This document shows, piece after piece, positions 49,801 to 57,789 of a stretch of 64,000 nt of DNA. The first letter of the stretch is position 1. Each line of letters starts with the position of its first letter. Origin of the DNA: a virus; IMG/VR virus record IMGVR_UViG_3300017917_001030, positions 62,001 through 126,000 of that record; one strand, given 5' to 3'. The notes below the pieces were generated by a model. That model saw only the letters and a program-made list of their open reading frames with translations, did no database searches and was not told the origin of the DNA. The translations under genes were made by a program, and so were the position numbers.

Positions 49801-52800
49801 AGTAAGTTCCATCAGCAACTTTACTACAAGCGATCTAAGAGAAGGTTCTAACCTATACTACACCAACGCTAGAGTTTACTCCAATGTTATTGGTTTGTTT
49901 GCCCCATATGCAACGATTGCTAGCCTAAATCTTAAGGCAAACATCGTCGACCTAACAACATCTAATGTTGTCGAAGGCAATAACCTATATTACAGCAACG
50001 CTAGAGTTCATAGTAATGTTGTTGCCGCATTGTCCAATTATACTGGTACAATCAACGGCACTATAATTAATGCAAGCAATGTAAACACTAATAACTTAAT
50101 TGCAAATACAATTATTACTGGCGGTTCTGGTGGTAATATTGAGGGTGCAAATTATATTACTGCAAATTATATTCTTGGTAATGTAATTAGTCCTAGCACT
50201 GTTCAAGCTCAATATTTTGTAGGTAACGGTGCATTACTAACAGGTATTACTGCAGGTGCATTTACAGGAACAACTTTTGATATTGCAGAAGGCGGAAGTA
50301 ACCTTTACTACACCAACGCTAGAGTTTACTCTAACGTAATTGGTTTATTTGCTCCTTACGAAACCATTTCTAATGTAGCATTAAAAGCTAACATTGTAGA
50401 CCTTACTACAAGTAATGTTGCTGAAGGTACTCAGTTATATTTCACCAACTCTAGAGTTTACGCAAATGTTCTTGGTGTTTTAAGTAATTATGTTTCGGCT
50501 GCTAATTTGGCAGTTAAAGCCAACGTATATGATTTAACAACAGCTAACGTAGTAGAATTAAATAATCTCTATTATACTAATTCTAGAGTTTATGCTAATG
50601 TTATTGAGCTATTACCAACATATACCGGATTTATTTCTGGTGTATTTACAGGTGATGGTTCTGGATTAACAGGTGTTAGTGCAGCATCATTTACAGGCAA
50701 TACTTCGGTAATTCCTGAAGGCGCTAATCTATATTACACTAACGCAAGAGTATATGCTAACGTTGTTTCAATGTTGCCTACATTCACAGGAAATATCCGT
50801 GCAGGTAACATTATTGCTTCAGGTGTAATTACTGGTGCTAACGGTTCGGTTGGCGGAACGATTACTGGCGCAAGCTTGATCCAAGCAAATATTTTAAGCG
50901 CATTTACTTGGAACAATCTATACACAACTAACGTTATAGAAAGAGGTACGTCCCTATACTTCTCCAATACCAGAGTTCAAAATTACTTAGCAGGTGTTTC
51001 GCAAGATATTGTTCCTGTATCAAATAACGTTATTAACTTAGGTTCACCTACAAAACGATTTAATAAGTTATACTTGGCAGGTAACACCATCGACTTAGGT
51101 GGTATGACAATTTCCGAAACAAGTGGCGAACTTGTTGTTATTAACCAATACGGTAACGTTGTTCTACAAGCAAATGGTATTGCAGGTGTTAACTCCTTCA
51201 ATAACTTGCAAGGCGATATTACATTAGAACAGATTGGCGGCGCTGTTCGCGAATCTAATGTATTGATAACCGATTATATTACTGAGACTGGTTCTAATCT
51301 ATTCTATAGTAATGATCGTGTGTATGCTAATGTTTCTATGGCGAATATTAGCATCTTCGAAGATGTTGATACAGTAACAAGTGCTCCGGTATATGGTCAA
51401 GTTCTAACATGGACTGGCACAGTTTGGGCACCATCTAATGTTGCTCAAAGTGCTGCTGCAGAAAATGCAAACGTTGCTAATAGCGTAGGCACTTTAAGCA
51501 ACTTTACAACAACTGACCTAGCTGAAGGTAACAACCTATACTATACAAACGCTAGAGTTTATAGCAATATTATTCAGTTAGGTTACGCAACAACAACTTA
51601 TGTTAACCAAGCTGTTGCTAATATAGTAAATGGTGCCCCTGCAGTATTGGATACTCTATATGAGTTAGCAAATGCGTTGGGCAATGATGCATCGTTTGCA
51701 ACAACAGTTACAAACTCGTTAGCTACAAAGGCCAGAACATCTGACCTAACAACAGCTAACGTAATAGAGTTGACGAACCTATATTATACTAACGCAAGAG
51801 TTTACTCTAACGTTATTGGATTATTTGCACCTTATGAAACTAAGACAAACGTTGCTCTTAAGGCTAATGTTGTAGATCTAACAACATCTAATGTTGTAGA
51901 AAACACAAACCTATATTATACAAATGCAAGAGTAAGAGCAAATGTAATATCACTATTACCAACTCTTGCAGGTGCAGGTATTGCAATTGATGCGAATGGT
52001 GTTATTTCTGCTAATGTATTGACTGCAGAAATAAGCGTGCCGATGCAAGAATTCATTGGCGACGCCGCTACAACAATATTTACATTGAATAGATCAGTAA
52101 CCAATGCTACAAATGTATTGTTATTGGTTGATGGTTTGGTTCAAACACCTACAACAGATTATAGTATTTCTGGAACAACATTAACATTAACTGATGCTCC
52201 AGCAACAGGCTCTAATATTGTTGTTAGATACCCATTAGGATTGTCCGTTTCTACAGCTGCTCCAGCATTGAATGGTGGTACAGGCGTTTCTGTTGTAGGA
52301 AGTAACATTTCTATTGGTCAGAACGTTTCAACAACAGCTAATGTAACATTTGCATCACTATCAGTTACAGGCAATACTACATTCGCAGGTAATGTTGTTG
52401 GTGCAAATATTCAAGCTAACGTATTCGTTGGCAATATTAGCGGAAACGTACTAGAAAGCGGAAATAGTTTTGCAATTGGTTATAGAGAAGTCCCACAAAG
52501 AACTGCAAGTACTGCTTATACATTTATAAATGATGATAGATCTAAGCATGTTTATTATACAGGCGCAGACGCAAACGTAACGATTCCTGCAGATGGCAGT
52601 ACAACTGGAGGAACATTCCCAGTAGGTGCGGTTCTAACAGTTATTAATAACGGTTCAGGCAATGTGACTCTAACAGGTACTCCTACATTGTTTATGGCAG
52701 GAAACACAACGTCTGGTAGCAGAGTGCTAGGAACTAAAGGTATGGCAAGCTTAATTAAGGTTGCTGCAAATACATGGTTTATTAGTGGTGCAGGGTTAAC

Positions 52801-52804
52801 ATAA
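43844..52804 (+). CDS. Giant repetitive fibre protein, 2986 aa
   Basis: It is built almost wholly from LYYTNARV-type repeats, with frequent RVYSNVIGLFAPYETTANVD units in the second half, two NLVVSDNMIYLNDDSNSNPD modules (about residues 320-390 and 1890-1960), several ANLVAGAPAVLDTLYELAN modules and a non-repetitive C-terminus (from about 2720) with FIGDAATTIFTLNRSVTNAT and a beta domain ending in VIRVAANTWFISGAGLT-like strands. Own late promoter. At about 9 kb it is the largest gene here; its stop overlaps the next start. Confidence 0.82.
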   Translation: MAKLLSGSRIYGNATVDTVLTVGGNINAGNIAVNTVSANSLVGINTTSIPEGSNLYYTDARVINAVTSTTLSNLTVSGNVTGTFVGDGSGITNVTATGFSGNTSGVAEGDNLYYTNARVDSYVTPLLNLKADNVDLTTANVAELDNLYYTNARVDSYVAPLLDKKADNVDLTTANVSELDNLYYTNARVDAWIAPNLAANLVPKANVVDLTTANVAERNNLYYTNTRVDSYVTPFLNLKANVADLTTSNVTEGNNLYYTNARVRSTLSGGTGVTYDKVTGQISIGQDVATTSSVTFSSLAVTGNTVFYGNVTTYGANNLVVSDNMIYLNDDSNSNPDIGIAANYNDGTYQHAGFFRDASDGGKWKVYDSYLPEPDANIFIDTSDPSFKLADFAAKTVYANVVGNVTGFVSSIGNFSTSDLAEGSNKYFTDTRARDAVTNTTLSNLTVSGNVTAAYFLGDGSKLVGVTATGFSGNTTGVAEGENLYYTNARVDAWIAPNLASNLVSKANVVDLTTANVAELNNLYYTNARVAAYIQPSLDAKADNSDLTTANIAELDNLYYTNARVDAWIAPNLAANLVPKANVVDLTTSNVTEGSQLYYTNARVDAWLAPNLAANLVPKANVVDLTTSNVTEGSQLYYTNARVHANVLQALVPYATINYVDGSIANLINGAPAVLDTLYELANALGNDASFATTVTNTLAQKVDTVDFTTANIVELTNLFYTEARANGAIDARVNKAFVDALGVDATTLDGLDSTAFARTGDLTTSNIAEGTNLYYTNARVEAYLVPSLNNKANVSDLTTSNVAEGSQLYYTNARVDAYITPALNLKANVSDLTSGNITETNNLFYTNARVDAWIAPNLASNLVPKANVVDLTTANVAELNNLYYTNARVYSNVIGLFAPYETTANVDYKLGFKADNSDLTTANVAELDNLYYTNARVHANVTETLTAYATKIYVDESVANLVAGAPAVLDTLYELAEALGNDASFATTVTNSLATKAKTTDLTTANVAELTNLYYTNARVYSNVIGLFAPYETTANVDSKLVYKANVVDLTTSNVVEGTNLYFTPGRAVTAVENTTLSNLTVSGNVSALYFLGDGSLLTGVTATGFSGNTSGILEGDNLFYTNARVYSNVIGLFAPYETTANVDSKLVYKANVVDLTTSNVVEGDNLYYTNERVYSNVIGLFAPYETTASVNAKLVYKANVVDLTTSNVVEGNNLYYTDARVYSNVIGLFAPYETKANVALKANIVDLTTSNVVEGSQLYYTNARVHSNVVSALATYATKVYVDQSVANLVAGAPAVLDTLYELAGALGNDASFATTVTNSLATKAKTTDLTTANVIELNNLYYTEARANASINNVVDKYYVQALNIDVYNTQIFGKITNAQLETPYVTINGVTTTLGDSTNIAATLSNSITFNDTGNGDNPTIFDGSASKTISYNTIGAAPNSFVITSLAGKVNYPDLTTSNIAELDNLYYTNARVYSNVIGLFAPYETTASVNGKLALKANLTSLTTANVTELNNLYYTNARVYSNVIGLFAPYATVSNVNLKANISQLTTANVVELNNLYYTNSRAYSNIITTLPTYGGDILLTNLTANGRVTFNLPSSGTTDFTIASGIATAFKTRFGTTATNQYSWRTNMYYDGANWQKDDASRGAWRNNHLVQTTDTGSAVQLAYAPVGSTTAVEMMSLNGIGNLTIRGNIITTNGVFIGDGSGLSNINAGVFSGNTDTILEGVSNLYYSNARVYSNVIGLFAPYETTANVDSKLVYKANVVDLTTANIAELNNLYYTNARVYSNVIGLFTPYETTANVDNKLVTKANVTDLTTSNVVEGNNLYYTNARVRTALSGGTGVTYNPSTGAISIGQDVSTTSSVIFNDLRVNGNAVFYGSVTTYGANNLVVSDNMIYLNDGDSNSNPDIGIAGNYNDGTYKHTGFFRDASDGNWKVYDSYALEPDANIFIDTSHPSFRLANIQANLFIGDLKGNVIGSMVGTVSSISNFTTSDLREGSNLYYTNARVYSNVIGLFAPYATIASLNLKANIVDLTTSNVVEGNNLYYSNARVHSNVVAALSNYTGTINGTIINASNVNTNNLIANTIITGGSGGNIEGANYITANYILGNVISPSTVQAQYFVGNGALLTGITAGAFTGTTFDIAEGGSNLYYTNARVYSNVIGLFAPYETISNVALKANIVDLTTSNVAEGTQLYFTNSRVYANVLGVLSNYVSAANLAVKANVYDLTTANVVELNNLYYTNSRVYANVIELLPTYTGFISGVFTGDGSGLTGVSAASFTGNTSVIPEGANLYYTNARVYANVVSMLPTFTGNIRAGNIIASGVITGANGSVGGTITGASLIQANILSAFTWNNLYTTNVIERGTSLYFSNTRVQNYLAGVSQDIVPVSNNVINLGSPTKRFNKLYLAGNTIDLGGMTISETSGELVVINQYGNVVLQANGIAGVNSFNNLQGDITLEQIGGAVRESNVLITDYITETGSNLFYSNDRVYANVSMANISIFEDVDTVTSAPVYGQVLTWTGTVWAPSNVAQSAAAENANVANSVGTLSNFTTTDLAEGNNLYYTNARVYSNIIQLGYATTTYVNQAVANIVNGAPAVLDTLYELANALGNDASFATTVTNSLATKARTSDLTTANVIELTNLYYTNARVYSNVIGLFAPYETKTNVALKANVVDLTTSNVVENTNLYYTNARVRANVISLLPTLAGAGIAIDANGVISANVLTAEISVPMQEFIGDAATTIFTLNRSVTNATNVLLLVDGLVQTPTTDYSISGTTLTLTDAPATGSNIVVRYPLGLSVSTAAPALNGGTGVSVVGSNISIGQNVSTTANVTFASLSVTGNTTFAGNVVGANIQANVFVGNISGNVLESGNSFAIGYREVPQRTASTAYTFINDDRSKHVYYTGADANVTIPADGSTTGGTFPVGAVLTVINNGSGNVTLTGTPTLFMAGNTTSGSRVLGTKGMASLIKVAANTWFISGAGLT
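43990..51940 (+). repeat. Tandem fibre repeats (LYYTNARV/GLFAPYET type)
   Basis: Dozens of degenerate repeats of 30-45 codons. Some neighbouring copies are near identical in DNA (for example around 46900 and 49070), suggesting recent duplication or gene conversion within the gene. Confidence 0.85.
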
Positions 52805-53763
52805 TGGCAGGCGCACTGGCATTAATGGCGTCGGGTGTAGTTGCTCAGCAAGGACATAGTATGCGAAATGCTGCTTCCTCGGGCCCGGCTGCACCTGGAC
52901 AACAAGCATACACAACAGCAGGAACTTATACGTGGGTTGCACCTGCAGGTGTAACTAGTGTTTGTGTAGTGTGCGTTGGGGGCGGCGGAGCTGGAGGTGT
53001 TCCTGGTTATCTAAGAATGGGTGCTGGCGGCGGAGGCGGTGGTCTTGGCTATAAAAATAATATTTCTGTTACTCCTGGTCAAAGTTATACAGTAGTAGTA
53101 GGTGCGGGTGGAACAGCTCCTCCCAAATCTCCTTATTATCAAGACGGTGGCTCTGGAGGTGATAGTTATTTTATAAACTCTACCACTGTTAAAGGTGCAG
53201 GTGGTAGCGGGGCAACTGGGTCAGGGGAAGTAGGCGGAGCAGGTGGTAGCTATGTAGGCGACGGCGGCGGCAATGGTGGCCAAGGAGGTTGGTTCGATTC
53301 TGGAACATATGGTTCTCCACCAAACGGCGCAGCTGGCGGCGGTGGCGCAGGTGGTTACTCAGGTACAGGAGGCGCAGGTGGATATGGCGGCGCAAGTCCC
53401 TATTAATCTGATCCAAAGAATTTAGGTACTGCTGGTTCTGGCGGTGCTGGCGGTGGCGGTGGCGGCAGTTATAATAACGGTGGCGGCTATGTTGGATCAG
53501 GAGCCGGTGGCGTTGGAATTTTGGGCGCTGGCGCGAACGGCTCTGCCGGCGGTAATGGTGGCGGTGGCGGCGGCGGCTCAGGCGGAGGCAGCGGTGCAGG
53601 AGGCGGATATAGTAGATTTGCAGCACCTGGAACATACGGTGGCGGCGCTGGCGGAAACTATAGCTCAAATTCCCAATCAAATGCTCCTGGTGCGTCTGGC
53701 GCCGTGCGCATAATTTGGGGTGCTGGTAGATCTTTCCCAAGCACTAATACAGGAGACGTATAA
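52804..53763 (+). pseudogene. Gly-rich adhesin interrupted by an in-frame TAA
   Basis: The first ORF (52804-53406, 200 codons) begins MAGALALMASGVVAQQGHSM and becomes a Gly-rich adhesin (YTWVAPAGVTSVCVVCVGGG). It stops at TAA 53404-53406 in the middle of the Gly-rich part. The same frame continues without break to 53763, with more Gly repeats and the typical adhesin C-terminus GAVRIIWGAGRSFPSTNTGD. The full product would be 318 codons plus the stop. Either a nonsense mutation, readthrough or a sequence error. Such adhesins sit at fibre tips. Confidence 0.75.
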
Positions 53764-54167
53764 TGGAATTATTCATTAGAGTAGAAAACGGACAGTTAAA
53801 AGACCATCCTATTATAAAAGAAAACCTTTTGCAAGTTTATCCCGACTTAGATTTTAATCTTTTGCCTGAATGGTTGATGCCATTTCAAAGAATAGAAGCA
53901 CCTAGAATCGGTCCTTATGAAAAGAATCTACGTTGTGTTTATGAAATAGTAAATGGTGTTGCAAAAGACGTTTGGTATACAGATCAAATGACACCGGAAG
54001 AAAAACTGGCTAAACAAAACGCTATAAAAGATACATGGGCACGTGTAGGGTTTGCTAGCTGGACGTTTGACGAAAATTTATGCGACTTTGTTCCTCCTAT
54101 TCCATATCCAAATGATAATAACAATTATTCTTGGAATGAAAATGAACAAACATGGGTACCAGTTTAA
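53763..54167 (+). CDS. Fibre-associated protein, possible chaperone, 134 aa
   Basis: The ATG overlaps the preceding TAA by one base. The C-terminus FVPPIPYPNDNNNYSWNENE QTWV is a motif I recognise from small proteins beside fibre genes in large phages. The body is helical and acidic (TPEEKLAKQNAIKDTWARVG). A role as fibre assembly chaperone or as a small tail component is inferred from the neighbours. Confidence 0.6.
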   Translation: MELFIRVENGQLKDHPIIKENLLQVYPDLDFNLLPEWLMPFQRIEAPRIGPYEKNLRCVYEIVNGVAKDVWYTDQMTPEEKLAKQNAIKDTWARVGFASWTFDENLCDFVPPIPYPNDNNNYSWNENEQTWVPV

Positions 54168-54193
54168 TCTATTTTGAAATGAAAAATTGCTTT

Positions 54194-54201
54194 AATAAAT
54201 A
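54194..54201 (+). promoter_or_regulatory. Variant late promoter
   Basis: AATAAATA followed by ATAAAAATAAG, 32 bases before ATG 54226; one mismatch to the T4 late consensus. Confidence 0.5.
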
Positions 54202-54225
54202 ATAAAAATAAGTTCAGGATTGTAG

Positions 54226-57200
54226 ATGCCAATACGCAGAATAGATCATACGTATATCAAAACAAGAGGTGCTAACACCAATGATATACTTAGAGTTAAT
54301 TCCGGAAACCTAGAATATATATCCGGAAATACAGTGGTTATACAAGCACTGTATGGTCTTGCCGGCAACAATGTCACAATCGACGCTAACGGAAAAATTA
54401 ATGCCACTGCTACAGGTGGTGGCGGTAGTGTTACACAAGCAAATTTAACAACAGCTAACGTTGTAGAACTTAATAATCTATACTTCAGTAACGCACGAGT
54501 AAAAGATTCTATCTCCAAACAAACTTTAAGTAATGCTACTTTTAGTGGGGATATTGTTGTAGGTGGTCTACTTCGTGCATCGGCTCAGGGTGGCGACGAA
54601 GGCGGACAAATTGAGTTAGCTAATGCCATAACTAACTCCACGTTAAATGGCCCAATCAATATTGATGTTTATCAAAACAAACTTAGAATTTTTGAATCTA
54701 GTGGTAGCAATCGAGGCGTTTATGTAGATCTATCCACAGCTAGCGGGGGTGTTGGCACTAACCTAATAGGTGGCGGTACTGGCACCATTACACAGGTTGG
54801 TAGTGTAACAACTGGCGGTGTTCCTAATTCAGAGATTGTTTCCATTCTGACTACAACAGGTGTTCTAACAACAGCTAACGTAACGGAATTAAACAACCTT
54901 TACTACACCAATGCTAGAGTTTACGCTAACGTTGTTTCAGCACTAACTACTTATACTGGCAATATTAGTGCAGGTAATCTAATTGCTAATTCGATTACAA
55001 CTGCCGGTACTTCTGGTAATATTACAGGCGTCAACTACATTACTGCCAATTATGTTTTGGGCAATGTTATTAGTTCGGGTAACGTGCAGGCGCAATATTT
55101 CTTAGGCAATGGTGCTTTACTAACAGGAATAACCGCAGGCGGATTCTCTGGCAACACTACTGGTATCGCAGAAGGTGCAAATTTATATTACACCAATGCT
55201 AGAGTTTATTCCAACGTTGTTTCTTTACTAACAACATACACGGGAAATATTAACGCCGGCAATTTAATCGCCAATTCGATTACAACTGCTGGTACTTCTG
55301 GTAACATTACGGGTGTTAATTACATCACTGCCAATTATGTTCTCGGCAACGTAGTTAGTTCTGGTAATGTCCAAGCTCAGTATTTCTTGGGTAATGGTGC
55401 ACTTCTAACAGGCATCACTGCTGGTGGATTCTCTGGTAACACTACTGGTATCGCAGAAGGTGCAAATTTATATTACACCAACGCAAGAGTTTACGCTAAC
55501 GTTATTTCCTTATTGCCCACATATACTGGCAATGTTAATGCTGGTAATGTTATTGCAAATACAGTTATAATTGGTTCTAGATTAATAACATCGGGTAGTG
55601 GCGGCAACATTAGCGGTGTTAATTTTATTACTGCAAACCAAGTTCTTGCTAATGTAACGGCTTCGGGTAACGTTCAAGCGCAATATTTCTTAGGTAACGG
55701 TGCACTTCTAACAGGTATCACTGCTGGTGGATTCTCCGGCAACACTACCGGTATTGCTGAAGGCGCTAATCTATATTACACTAACGCAAGAGTATATGCT
55801 AATGTAATTTCCTTGTTGCCAAATTATACCGGTAATCTAAGTGCTGGTAATGTTAATACAGGTAACTTAATAATTACAACATCACTATCGACCTCCGGAG
55901 CAGGTGGTAATATTAGTGGCGCTGATTATATAATTGCGAACCAAGTTCTTGCTAATGTAACAGCTTCGGGTAACGTAACGGCTCAGTATTTCTTGGGCAA
56001 CGGTGCTTTATTGTCCGGTATTACTGCGGGGGGATTCTCTGGTAACACGTCCGGCATCGCTGAAGGCGCAAACCTATATTATACCAATGCAAGAGTTTAC
56101 GCTAACGTTATTTCGTTACTACCAAATTATACAGGTAATTTAGCTGCAGGTAACATAAATGTAGGTAATTTAGTAATATCCACCACAATAACAACTGCCG
56201 GCACTGGTGGTAATATTGGTGGGGCTAATTATGTGTTTGCTAATCAAGTTGTTGCTAACGTAACTGCTTCAGGTAATGTCCAAGCTCAGTATTTCCTAGG
56301 TAACGGCGCATTATTAACAGGCATTACCGCCGGCGGCTTCTCTGGTAATACTACCGGTATTGCTGAAGGCGCTAATCTATATTACACTAATGCAAGAGTA
56401 AGAGCTAACGTTGTTGCGTTGTTGCCAAATTATGGCGGTAATATTCTTGCTCAAATTGTTGAGGCATCTATTTGGAACGGCCTGTATACCGGTAACGTAA
56501 CAGAATCAGGTATAAACTTATACTTCTCTAATATTAGAGCAAGACAAGCAGTAGGTGCAAGTACGGGTGTAATATATGATGTAAACACTGGTCTATTTGC
56601 TATTGGTCAGAATGTTGCACCTACAGCTAACGTAACGTTTAATAACCTTACAGTAACAGGAACAACTACATACTATGGTAATGTAACCACATATAATTCA
56701 AATAATCTCGTCGTTGGCGAGAACATGATTTATTTGAATGACGGTGATGATACATCTAATCCCGATATTGGTATTTCTGGTAACTATAACGACGGAACAT
56801 ATAAGCATACTGGCTTCTTTAGAGACGCAACAGATGGAAATTGGAAGGTATATGATTCTTATACTCCAGAACCATCCGCAAATATCTTTATTAATACCGA
56901 GCATGCGTCATTTAGACTTGCTAATATTCAAGCTAACGTCTTTGTTGGTAGTTTAGTAGGTAACGTAACTGGTCTTGTATCATCCATTAGTAACTTCTCT
57001 ACTACTAACCTAAGAGAAGGCTCTAATCTATACTATAGTAATGACCGTGTTCGTTCAAACGTAATTTCATTATTACAAACATTAGCCGGCAATAACATTA
57101 CTATTGATGCTAATGGTAAGATCAATTCTACTGCTACAGGCGGTGGGGGTAGCGGTAATATAACAATAGTATCTCTGGGAACTATTCAGAGCAGTGATAC

Positions 57201-57450
57201 ATATGTAGGTGGAAACTCAAATATTATTCTAACATCTACTGTAGTTAGCGCAAAAGATGTTATCGTTACAATAGATGGTTTGACACAGATACCTACATTA
57301 GATTACTATGTTGCAGGCAATGTTCTAGCATTCACAAGTGCACCTCCAGCAAACTCTACTATTGAAACAAAGATCATATCGACTGCAGCAACTAATCATA
57401 GTTATATTGCACAATATGTAATCCATCCATTCTTGTTAATGGGTGCATAA
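54226..57450 (+). CDS. Repetitive fibre protein, 1074 aa
   Basis: The start MPIRRIDHTYIKTRG is shared in style with the gene at 63334 (MTRRIDASLI). The body holds about six long repeats of NLYYTNARVYANVISLLPTY, with a QAQYFLGNGALLTGITAGGF segment in each, then one NLVVGENMIYLNDGDDTSNP module (about 825-900) and a C-terminal beta segment with KDVIVTIDGLTQIPTLDYYV. It is a smaller paralogue of the giant fibres, behind a variant late promoter. Confidence 0.78.
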   Translation: MPIRRIDHTYIKTRGANTNDILRVNSGNLEYISGNTVVIQALYGLAGNNVTIDANGKINATATGGGGSVTQANLTTANVVELNNLYFSNARVKDSISKQTLSNATFSGDIVVGGLLRASAQGGDEGGQIELANAITNSTLNGPINIDVYQNKLRIFESSGSNRGVYVDLSTASGGVGTNLIGGGTGTITQVGSVTTGGVPNSEIVSILTTTGVLTTANVTELNNLYYTNARVYANVVSALTTYTGNISAGNLIANSITTAGTSGNITGVNYITANYVLGNVISSGNVQAQYFLGNGALLTGITAGGFSGNTTGIAEGANLYYTNARVYSNVVSLLTTYTGNINAGNLIANSITTAGTSGNITGVNYITANYVLGNVVSSGNVQAQYFLGNGALLTGITAGGFSGNTTGIAEGANLYYTNARVYANVISLLPTYTGNVNAGNVIANTVIIGSRLITSGSGGNISGVNFITANQVLANVTASGNVQAQYFLGNGALLTGITAGGFSGNTTGIAEGANLYYTNARVYANVISLLPNYTGNLSAGNVNTGNLIITTSLSTSGAGGNISGADYIIANQVLANVTASGNVTAQYFLGNGALLSGITAGGFSGNTSGIAEGANLYYTNARVYANVISLLPNYTGNLAAGNINVGNLVISTTITTAGTGGNIGGANYVFANQVVANVTASGNVQAQYFLGNGALLTGITAGGFSGNTTGIAEGANLYYTNARVRANVVALLPNYGGNILAQIVEASIWNGLYTGNVTESGINLYFSNIRARQAVGASTGVIYDVNTGLFAIGQNVAPTANVTFNNLTVTGTTTYYGNVTTYNSNNLVVGENMIYLNDGDDTSNPDIGISGNYNDGTYKHTGFFRDATDGNWKVYDSYTPEPSANIFINTEHASFRLANIQANVFVGSLVGNVTGLVSSISNFSTTNLREGSNLYYSNDRVRSNVISLLQTLAGNNITIDANGKINSTATGGGGSGNITIVSLGTIQSSDTYVGGNSNIILTSTVVSAKDVIVTIDGLTQIPTLDYYVAGNVLAFTSAPPANSTIETKIISTAATNHSYIAQYVIHPFLLMGA
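54440..57050 (+). repeat. Fibre repeats of the 1074-codon protein
   Basis: Units of about 100 codons repeat with high similarity between 54890 and 56400, each with the FLGNGALLTGITAGGFSGNT segment. They are longer and more regular than the repeats in the giant fibres. Confidence 0.8.
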
Positions 57451-57459
57451 GGAAAGAAA

Positions 57460-57789
57460 ATGGGAATAATCTATAAGGTTTTAGGGCAAATAAACCCAAC
57501 TGCTAATACAATAACAGATTTGTATACTGCCCCGTCTGGTGCAAATACAATCATCAGTACAATATCGGTATGTAATCAAACGAACGTTTCAAGTAATTTT
57601 GATATTGCTGTTGTACCTAGCGGCGATACATTGGGCGCTAAGAATTATATAAACTTTAATACTCCCTTGCCCGCAAGTGATACCATTACTCTGACACTTG
57701 GATTGACTTTGGCAGCGGGTGATAAAGTTCGCGCAAATGTGAGATCATCGACTATTAGTGTAAATGCTTACGGAAGCGAGATAACATAA
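57460..57789 (+). CDS. Small structural protein, 109 aa
   Basis: A beta-rich protein (YKVLGQINPTANTITDLYTA; IISTISVCNQTNVSSNFDIA VV) resembling small virion proteins next to phage fibres. The start has AAGGAAAG upstream, and the stop overlaps the next ATG by one base. Probably a fibre or baseplate connector; no named family. Confidence 0.65.
   Translation: MGIIYKVLGQINPTANTITDLYTAPSGANTIISTISVCNQTNVSSNFDIAVVPSGDTLGAKNYINFNTPLPASDTITLTLGLTLAAGDKVRANVRSSTISVNAYGSEIT

Noticed and set aside
36631-52804. CRISPR or other direct-repeat array
   Set aside because: The repeats are in frame, vary at third codon positions and lie within open genes, so they are protein repeats.
53189-53740. Minus-strand 183-codon ORF opposite the Gly-rich adhesin
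   Set aside because: It is an Arg/His/Leu-rich shadow of Gly codons on the plus strand.
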